A stretch of DNA of 64,000 nucleotides from Salisediminibacterium beveridgei (lineage in GTDB: Bacteria; Bacillota; Bacilli; Bacillales; Salisediminibacteriaceae), in assembly GCF_001721685.1 (NCBI RefSeq), contig NZ_CP012502.1, positions 2,294,001 through 2,358,000 of the forward strand, read 5' to 3'. A program made the position numbers and the translations under genes. The notes beneath the pieces are model-generated. The model was not told where the DNA came from, ran no database searches, and saw only the letters and a list, made by a program, of their open reading frames with translations. Below, one piece after another: positions 58,207 through 64,000 of the stretch (position 1 is its first letter; the number at the start of each line of letters is the position of its first letter).

Positions 58207-59757
58207 TCAGGATGCTTTCTCGATTGAGTTGAAGGAAGTTCGCTTCTCTGACTCGGTGCTGACAAGCTGCCGGTAAATGGAGTCAATCGCGTCTTTAATG
58301 ACATCGACTTCTTCAGACAAGCGTTTTGTTGCAGTGGTTTGTTCTTCAATGGATGCTGAGATCTCTTCCGAAGTGGATGCGTTCTCTTCGGAGACAGCCG
58401 CCAGGTGTTCCATAACCTCGATCAATGCATTCTTCTTATCAATCATCGTTTCTTTCGATTGTTCCAGCGTACCAATCAGATCAAGGGACGTTTTCAGTGA
58501 CGCTGCGATCTGATCGAAGGAGGATGTGGTCTCTTCCAATGCCTTGTTTTGATTGATGGATAGTTCACGAACATTCTCGACCGAGTTAACGGCACCTTTT
58601 GCCTGGTTGGATAATGTACCAATCACGCCGGCAATTTCACTGTTAAAGGTGGACGACTGTTCGGCCAGTTTCCGGATTTCATCGGCAACCACCGAGAATC
58701 CGCGTCCGGCTTCACCTGCACGGGCAGCTTCGATCGACGCATTTAAAGCGAGTAGGTTGGTCTGATCAGAAATGCTTGCGATTTGCGAGCTTGCCTTTTC
58801 GATTGTCTTGACGCTCTTCTCTGTATTTACGATGACTTCCTGGATCGCCTGGATGGATGAACTGCTTTCTTTTGATTTCTCAATCAGATCATTCAAGGTC
58901 AAGATCCCTTCTTCTTTTAGCTCATTGGCTTCTTGATTGACGCGGATCAGTTCTTCTACATATTTCTCGTGCTGATTCAGTATGTCACTCAATTCATGAA
59001 GGCTGGTATTGCCCTTATCGGTATTTTCCGCTTGATCAGAGGCGCTTTGTGCTATCTCATGAATCGCGTGAGCGACATCTTCTGAGGTTGAATACAAGTT
59101 TTTCGATGTCTCTGCAATGGACTCAGAGCTCTTCGAAGCACTCTTCATCGACATGTTGGCATTGTCGACAACGTCTTCAAGAATGGCTGATTTCTCTTCG
59201 GCTGTTGCGGACGTTTCCTGCGACGCCACGATCAGCTTCTCCCCTTGCCAGCAGACAAAGTAAAGGACAGATGACGACATCAAAAAGAGGACATAGATCA
59301 ATGTTAAGTCAAACGCATCTTCGAATGGAATCAAGTTCGTTGACGATGCATAGATGATCGCAGCCAAACCGATGGCACCGGATAACAAAACGATCTTCCG
59401 GTTGAAGTAAAGGAGTGACAAACCGAGGTAAATAAAAATCACAGACCAGGTCACCATGGAAGGCAGAATTGAAATGACGAGAATCGCAATCACATATGAT
59501 AATATAACGATCATGTATTTTGTTGCCGAACGCTCTTTAAAGGATTGGAACAGAAACAAAATACCGCCTGATACAACAGCTGATATCACCAGGTAGCTGG
59601 TCAGTTCGACCCCGCTGATGAAATCATAGTAGCTGAACAACAGTAAAATTGGATACGATAATAAAGTTAAACTGATCAGGATTACGGACAATAATTTTGT
59701 AGCATACATTTCATAGGTCGCTTCTTCTCTTGATATCCATTGGAACACTTTATTCAT
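58207..59757 (-). CDS. Methyl-accepting chemotaxis protein, multi-pass N-terminus
   Basis: A 516-residue receptor. The first 180 residues contain about six membrane helices and no large outside domain, so it may sense a membrane-related cue. The rest is the chemoreceptor signalling domain, with the hairpin tip [19 protein letters not shown] and [14 protein letters not shown]. No HAMP domain is visible. GAGGAGG precedes the ATG. It is a single-gene unit. Confidence 0.9.
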   Translation of the reverse strand: MNKVFQWISREEATYEMYATKLLSVILISLTLLSYPILLLFSYYDFISGVELTSYLVISAVVSGGILFLFQSFKERSATKYMIVILSYVIAILVISILPSMVTWSVIFIYLGLSLLYFNRKIVLLSGAIGLAAIIYASSTNLIPFEDAFDLTLIYVLFLMSSSVLYFVCWQGEKLIVASQETSATAEEKSAILEDVVDNANMSMKSASKSSESIAETSKNLYSTSEDVAHAIHEIAQSASDQAENTDKGNTSLHELSDILNQHEKYVEELIRVNQEANELKEEGILTLNDLIEKSKESSSSIQAIQEVIVNTEKSVKTIEKASSQIASISDQTNLLALNASIEAARAGEAGRGFSVVADEIRKLAEQSSTFNSEIAGVIGTLSNQAKGAVNSVENVRELSINQNKALEETTSSFDQIAASLKTSLDLIGTLEQSKETMIDKKNALIEVMEHLAAVSEENASTSEEISASIEEQTTATKRLSEEVDVIKDAIDSIYRQLVSTESEKRTSFNSIEKAS

Positions 59758-59905
59758 TTTTCAAATATCCTCCTCGATTATAACCCAGAGTATTATATCA
59801 CGAAAATTTTTAGGTTGGTATTAAATGCTCATGGATTATACAAGGATTTTTATTCATTACCTGATCAGCTATCTGAAGCGGGACTTTACTCACCATCAGG
59901 TATGT

Positions 59906-61207
59906 TCAGACTTCCGTTTGCCCCTGATTGAAGCTGAACGACACGTTCGTCTCTTCCCCTGTCGCCATATTCTTCAGCTGGTACTCATTCCGGGAGACTT
60001 CGTCTTCCCCGATCACGATGACATAGGGGATGTTGTCTTTATTGGCCTTATCCAGTGCCTTTCTCAGCTTCTTGCCGGTGAGTTCAAGTTCCACCCTATA
60101 CCCTTGCCGTCGAAGATCCCTGGCGAGCATCATGGAAGCCTTCGGGGTATTGATCGGAATGATGCAGTAGTCCACAAAGGATTCCTCGGCCTCGTCTGTT
60201 TCTTTTGCACTCAGTGCCGTGAAGATCACGTCCAGGCCGAAGGAAATCCCGACGGTGGCAAAGTCCTCCTCACTGCCGATCAGTCCGCCGATGGCGTTGT
60301 CATAGCGCCCGCCGCTCCCGATGCTTGAGCGAACGGATCCTTCTTTCATAAACACTTCGTAAATCGTCCCGGTGTAGATATCCAGTCCTCTGGCAAGAAA
60401 GGGGTTGAACACGCATTGCTTGTTCATATCCAGTGCCTGAAGGTAGCCTTCCAGCTCCTTCAATTCGTCGAGCCCTTCCTGAACCCGTTTATTTCCTCCA
60501 CTGAAAGCTGCATAATCGTCATGCGTCATCGTTTTGCCCTTGTCTAAGAAGGCTGCGATGTTCGTCAGGGAATCAGGTGAGAGCTCCAATCCCTGGAGGT
60601 CTTTCATGACTACCTCCTTCCCCACCTTGTCCAGTTTATCCAGAATAAGAACCACCGGATTGATCTGTTCCAGATCCGTGCCACAGGTCTCGAGCATGCC
60701 CGTGAGGAGCTTGCGGTTGTTGTATTGAATCGTGATGTCGAGACGCATTTTTTCAAAGGCGTCCAGCGCCATCACCATGAGTTCCGCTTCGGCCATTTGG
60801 CTTTTCACACCGGCGATGTCCACATCACACTGGGTGAACTCCCGGAAGCGTCCGGTTTTAATCGGCCCGTCCCGGAAGACCTTCCCGATTTCGTACCGTT
60901 TAAAGGGCATGCCTATCGCCGGGTTCATCGCTACCACTTTGGCAAATGGAATCGTCAGGTCATAGCGTAACGCCAAGTCCCGCTCCCCGCGATCCGTCAA
61001 GCGGTACATTTCTTTTAGAATTTCAGATCCCCCGGCGTATTTGGACGCCATCAGGGACGTTTCGTTCAGGATCGGCGTTTCCAGAGGCTTGCAGCCGTAT
61101 TGCTCAAAGACTTCTTCCAAAATCCGTCTCACCTTTAATCGCTGCGCTGCTTCCTGCGGTAAATAATCTTTCGTGCCTTTCACATTTTGATAAGCCATCT
61201 TTCTCAT
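59906..61207 (-). CDS. hisS: Histidine--tRNA ligase, archaeal/eukaryotic-like type
   Basis: A 433-residue class II synthetase that charges tRNA-His. Motif 2 reads RYDLTIPFAKVVAMN then KRYEIGKVFRDGP and FTQCDVDIAG, and the histidine motif is RGLDIYTGTIYEVF. These are closer to archaeal/eukaryotic HisRS than to the usual bacterial LRPEGT form. It is not followed by aspS, unlike the B. subtilis locus, so it may be a second copy. GGAGG precedes ATG 61207. The leader holds a His-rich peptide and a terminator, and no T-box signature (GGTGG) is seen. Confidence 0.88.
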   Translation of the reverse strand: MRKMAYQNVKGTKDYLPQEAAQRLKVRRILEEVFEQYGCKPLETPILNETSLMASKYAGGSEILKEMYRLTDRGERDLALRYDLTIPFAKVVAMNPAIGMPFKRYEIGKVFRDGPIKTGRFREFTQCDVDIAGVKSQMAEAELMVMALDAFEKMRLDITIQYNNRKLLTGMLETCGTDLEQINPVVLILDKLDKVGKEVVMKDLQGLELSPDSLTNIAAFLDKGKTMTHDDYAAFSGGNKRVQEGLDELKELEGYLQALDMNKQCVFNPFLARGLDIYTGTIYEVFMKEGSVRSSIGSGGRYDNAIGGLIGSEEDFATVGISFGLDVIFTALSAKETDEAEESFVDYCIIPINTPKASMMLARDLRRQGYRVELELTGKKLRKALDKANKDNIPYVIVIGEDEVSRNEYQLKNMATGEETNVSFSFNQGQTEV

Positions 61208-61242
61208 GATTTAGCCTCCTATTATTCTTTTTTTATAACGAC

Positions 61243-61285
61243 AAAAAACGCCCATTGATTAACAAAGGTTATTAATCAATGGGCG
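61243..61285 (-). terminator. Leader terminator before hisS
   Basis: On the minus strand a 14-bp stem (61272-61285 with 61249-61262) is followed by six T residues (61248-61243). It is 36 bases before the hisS start, so it must be bypassed for expression: a classical attenuator position. Confidence 0.85.
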
Positions 61286-61330
61286 TGCATGATAAATTGT
61301 CTTCCTAATGGCCGGTTTTTGACAAACCGC

Positions 61331-61390
61331 TTAGCAAGACAACGATGTATGATGATGGATTGTTGCGGTTTGGCTCATGCGTGACAGCAT
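61331..61390 (-). CDS. Candidate histidine leader peptide of hisS
   Basis: A 19-codon frame, too short for usual calling, reads MLSRMSQTATIHHHTSLSC. It has GAGGTG six bases before the ATG and three consecutive histidine codons (CAT CAT CAT). Two alternative stems touch it: CAAACCGC in codons 7-9 can pair with GCGGTTTG just after the stop; alternatively TTGTCTT (61336-61342) pairs with AAGACAA (61297-61303) around an inner CGGTTT/AAACCG stem. The transcription terminator lies 46 bases after the stop. This resembles ribosome-mediated attenuation, responding to charged tRNA-His. Confidence 0.6.
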   Translation of the reverse strand: MLSRMSQTATIHHHTSLSC

Positions 61391-61455
61391 GGTGATCACC
61401 TCGTGTTTTATAATCTAGCACAGGCGGTTTTGGAATGCAACCGAAGGTTCCGCTG

Positions 61456-61563
61456 TCAACTCATCGGTTCATTTAAATAAACAACTCTCTTGTAACGAAC
61501 ATATACATCACCACAAATGAACAGCATGATCGCGAAACTCAGGATCAAAATAAGCCACTTCAT
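61456..61563 (-). CDS. Possible 35-residue single-span membrane peptide
   Basis: A short frame reading MKWLILILSFAIMLFICGD and a basic tail. It has a clear hydrophobic helix, but no good ribosome binding site. It lies between the DeoR-type regulator and the hisS leader. Reality uncertain. Confidence 0.3.
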   Translation of the reverse strand: MKWLILILSFAIMLFICGDVYVRYKRVVYLNEPMS

Positions 61564-61621
61564 CCAAACTGGCGCAATGAAAAGGGCGACTGTAAAAGCC
61601 TCTTATCCTGTTTCGGCTGTT

Positions 61622-62374
61622 TCACACCGTCAGGACGGAGATGTCCTGGCTTCCGTATAACCTCAGAATATCCGGCTGAATGTCTTCCGTTACTAAATAG
61701 GTCAACACATTCGCCGGAGACACGATGTGGTTGGAGAAGGTGTTTAATTTATCGGACGTGACCATGCTCAGGACTTCATTCGATACGGCCGCCATCTTCC
61801 GTTTCACCGCAGCCTCCGCCAGATTCGGCAGGCTGATCCCGATGTTTGCATCAATTTTATGAATGCCCATCACATACAAATCCGCCCGCATATTATTTAA
61901 CGATTCCACCGTTTCAATCCCGAGGTTGACCATGGATTCCTTGAACAAGCCGCCCCCGATCATGATCACTTCAACTTCACTATGGTTGGACAGCGCCATC
62001 GCGATTGGCGGACTGTTGGTAATGACCGTACCTTTATATGAAAGGGGCAGTTGATTGACGAAATTTAAATTGCTGGTTCCCCCGTCGATCAAGAGAACCA
62101 TATTCTCCTTCACCACTTCCATCGCCTTATTGGCCAGGCGCACTTTAATGTCACTTTTGACGTTTTGCCGGGTATAGAAGTCGACGACCGGCGGGCCGAT
62201 CCGCAGCGCCCCGCTGTGCACGCGCTTGACCAGTTCCTTGCGGTCAAGTTCCTTCAAATCCCTCCGGATCGTGTCTTCCGATACAGACAGCCGCTGGCTC
62301 AAATCACTGGCGATCACTTTTTGTTCCTCGTTTAAAATCTTTAGTATTTTCTGTTGCCTCTCCTGTTTAAGCAT
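61622..62374 (-). CDS. DeoR/GlpR family transcriptional regulator
   Basis: A 250-residue regulator. The N-terminal winged helix has the DeoR signature (VIASDLSQRLSVSEDTIRRD), and the C-terminal sugar-phosphate sensing domain has LLIDGGTSN and MIGGG. It is divergent from the epimerase/hexuloisomerase pair and probably represses it until a sugar phosphate binds. Confidence 0.88.
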   Translation of the reverse strand: MLKQERQQKILKILNEEQKVIASDLSQRLSVSEDTIRRDLKELDRKELVKRVHSGALRIGPPVVDFYTRQNVKSDIKVRLANKAMEVVKENMVLLIDGGTSNLNFVNQLPLSYKGTVITNSPPIAMALSNHSEVEVIMIGGGLFKESMVNLGIETVESLNNMRADLYVMGIHKIDANIGISLPNLAEAAVKRKMAAVSNEVLSMVTSDKLNTFSNHIVSPANVLTYLVTEDIQPDILRLYGSQDISVLTV

Positions 62375-62714
62375 GATGCCTCACCCTTCATTTAAATTCG
62401 TTTATTTCCTATAGTTTACCATAAACGCGTATACCCGCGCAAAAAATCTGACAACATGCAGAAAAAAGCAATTTTAGTGCAAAAAAACGCAATAAAGGTA
62501 TTTACATTTGCATGTAATCGTTTTATAATTCAATTAACAGCAAGAAAGCGCACTAACATGCATAAAATAATGCAGAAAGGAGTCTGATATTGCCTGCATT
62601 CCATGTTCACTTGGCAAGAAAGGGCTGAAACGCTGCTGTTATCTTCGTAATCAAGCCTGGATGTCAGTAAAATGCTTGTCGTTTCACGTTAAATAAGCGT
62701 AAGGAGGCAGAAAC
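62375..62714 (+). promoter_or_regulatory. Intergenic control region with sigma-A promoter and repeated motifs
   Basis: TTTACA (62501-62506), a 17-bp spacer and a perfect TATAAT (62524-62529) form a strong promoter for the epimerase operon. Around it the motif ATGCA/TGCAAAAAA...GCAA recurs (near 62455, 62479, 62510, 62560 and 62570), as expected of tandem DeoR-family operators. A leader of about 170 bases follows, with no recognised structure. Confidence 0.6.
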
Positions 62715-63425
62715 ATGCAAAAGGAGACTATTACAATCTCTCCATCGATTATGAGTTCAGATTTACTCAACTTGGAGAAGAGTATCAGAGACATTGAACA
62801 AGAAGGGATCGATACGTTACACGTTGACATCATCGACGGGGCATTCAGCCCGAGCATGCCACTGGGGATCGATACGGTGAAGCAGCTCCGAAAAATAACG
62901 GATATCAACTTCGATGTTCACCTCATGACAAACAATAACGAATTTTTCATCCAGGAGATGATTGATATCGGTGTTGAACAAATCTCATTCCACCTGGAAA
63001 CGAGCGTTCACGTCGACCGATACATCAACCTGATCCGTAAGAGTGGCGCAAAAGTCGGGGTCGCGTTAACACCGTCCACACCACTTTCGTCACTGGAATA
63101 TATCTTACCGCAGGTTGACACCGTGTTATTGATGCTGATCAATCCAGGGTTTGCGACAGATAAAAATGAAAATCAGGTCGCATACGCCGTTCAGAAAGTA
63201 AATGACCTGAAGAAGCTGATCGAGAAACATGGCCTGAATACACGGATAGAAGTTGATGGCCGGGTGTCTTTAGAGACGATCCCGGGATTAGTGGGTGCAG
63301 GTGCCGATATCCTCGTCGCCGGAAGCACAAGTCTGTTCATTAAGGGCAGAAGTCTCGCGGAAAACAAAGTCATTATGGAAGAGAAAATGAATGAAGGACT
63401 TTCACAAAGGGAGGAAGTAAAATAA
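62715..63425 (+). CDS. Ribulose/allulose-phosphate 3-epimerase family protein
   Basis: A 236-residue TIM-barrel epimerase. Family motifs are ISPSIMSSDLL, HVDIIDGAFSPSMPLG, FDVHLM, VLLMLINPGF and the IEVDGRV loop. It interconverts ketose 5- or 6-phosphates at C3. The partner is a hexuloisomerase and the regulator is DeoR-type, which favours allulose-6-phosphate epimerase (AlsE-like) over the pentose pathway enzyme. AAGGAGG precedes the ATG. Confidence 0.85.
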   Translation: MQKETITISPSIMSSDLLNLEKSIRDIEQEGIDTLHVDIIDGAFSPSMPLGIDTVKQLRKITDINFDVHLMTNNNEFFIQEMIDIGVEQISFHLETSVHVDRYINLIRKSGAKVGVALTPSTPLSSLEYILPQVDTVLLMLINPGFATDKNENQVAYAVQKVNDLKKLIEKHGLNTRIEVDGRVSLETIPGLVGAGADILVAGSTSLFIKGRSLAENKVIMEEKMNEGLSQREEVK

Positions 63426-63982
63426 TGAGTTACAACGACGTGCAAAACGAGATCAAAGCGGAGCTCTCCAATACGCTCGAGTCTATCGACAATGACAGCG
63501 TGGAGACACTGTTAAAAGAAATCAAGCAGGCAGACAAAGTATTCTTCGTCGGTGTCGGCAGAGTGCTATTGTCTTTGCAGGCAGTCGCCAAGCGCCTGGC
63601 ACACCTCGGTGTCAAGACATACGTCGTCGGTCAGATCACAGAACCGGCCATCACCGATAAGGATTTACTGATTGTCGGCTCCGGCAGTGGTGAATCGGCA
63701 TTTCCGCTGATCATTGCCAAAAAAGCCAAACAATTCGATGCCAGGGTCGCACATATCGGCGCAAACCCGGATTGTTCGATGAAAGATTATTCCGATCATT
63801 TTGTCCGCATTCCAGTGGCGACAAAGTTTAATTTACCGAATGAAACGCCGTCTGTACAGCCGATGACCAGCCTGTTCGAACAGAGCCTGCTTTTATTGGG
63901 TGATTCCCTCGCATTGATGCTGGTTCGTGAGCAGAATATTGATATGCACAGTTTGTGGGAGTATCACGCAAACCTCGAATAG
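63425..63982 (+). CDS. 6-phospho-3-hexuloisomerase-like SIS protein
   Basis: A 185-residue SIS-domain isomerase with FVGVGRVLLSLQAVAKRL and IVGSGSGES, close to HxlB. HxlB converts 3-hexulose-6-phosphate to fructose-6-phosphate. Its start shares one base with the epimerase stop, so they are coupled. With no HxlA synthase, it more likely works in catabolism of a rare hexose than in formaldehyde fixation. The gene is complete just before the window end. Confidence 0.82.
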   Translation: MSYNDVQNEIKAELSNTLESIDNDSVETLLKEIKQADKVFFVGVGRVLLSLQAVAKRLAHLGVKTYVVGQITEPAITDKDLLIVGSGSGESAFPLIIAKKAKQFDARVAHIGANPDCSMKDYSDHFVRIPVATKFNLPNETPSVQPMTSLFEQSLLLLGDSLALMLVREQNIDMHSLWEYHANLE

Positions 63983-64000
63983 ACATGCCACATCACCATT

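Noticed and set aside
61208..61450. T-box leader before hisS
   Set aside because: The conserved T-box bulge sequence (GGTGG type) and Stem I motifs are absent; the terminator and His leader frame explain the region better.
1..64000. CRISPR arrays, tRNA genes, intact insertion sequences or prophage integrases
   Set aside because: No regularly spaced repeats, no cloverleaf sequences and no transposase or integrase frames were seen on reading both strands.

Overview
The window looks like a chromosomal segment of a Bacillaceae-type, low-to-mid G+C Gram-positive bacterium. Evidence: strong GGAGG-type ribosome binding sites, frequent TTG/GTG starts, intrinsic terminators, a TPP riboswitch, a lipobox protein, a four-carbon-acid-sugar kinase operon and CPA1 antiporter of Bacillus-like type. 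The genus cannot be fixed from sequence alone. There is no tRNA, rRNA, CRISPR array or intact insertion sequence that I could see.

Layout. (1) 1-6600, metabolic flank of higher G+C: the end of a homocysteine S-methyltransferase, a HicB remnant, a membrane protein, an SDR dehydrogenase, then a likely minus-strand operon (SDR, amidase, Na+/H+ antiporter) headed by a TPP riboswitch with its own terminator. (2) About 6600-48300, an AT-rich defence island of roughly 40 kb. From left to right it holds a minus-strand run of small unknown genes with a PD-(D/E)XK nuclease; a two-gene pair of a 1520-aa GHKL/HSP90-like ATPase and a RapA/SNF2-type helicase; a DNA phosphorothioation (Dnd) operon dndB-C-D-E-A divergent from that pair; an extra module of a small protein, a second DndD and a second DndE-like protein; and, convergent, the restriction genes dptH, dptG, dptF. 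Upstream of dptF lie an HNH endonuclease with a sulfur-binding domain and a frameshifted DUF2075 helicase. The island ends with an Ltp-type lipoprotein and a complete type I Zorya system (zorA-B-C-D). (3) 48800-64000, metabolic flank: a membrane protein behind tandem CsoR/CstR-like operators; a tripartite tricarboxylate-type transporter/aldolase/kinase operon with a sigma-54 promoter and a PrpR-like activator; a chemotaxis receptor; an archaeal/eukaryote-type hisS preceded by a histidine-triplet leader peptide and a terminator; and a DeoR-regulated epimerase/hexuloisomerase operon.

How the genes work together. DndA/C/D/E should put sulfur in the DNA backbone, DndB should control expression, and DptF/G/H should attack unmodified DNA. 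The most unusual point is that DptF here carries an N-terminal sulfur-binding domain and a DUF4145-like domain. The sulfur-binding part is about 60 percent identical by eye to that of the neighbouring HNH enzyme, so the restriction complex may read the phosphorothioate mark directly. A duplicated DndD/DndE pair with a small partner sits between modification and restriction genes. Two genes carry single-base frameshifts (DUF2075 helicase; TctA permease), which are either real lesions or assembly errors.
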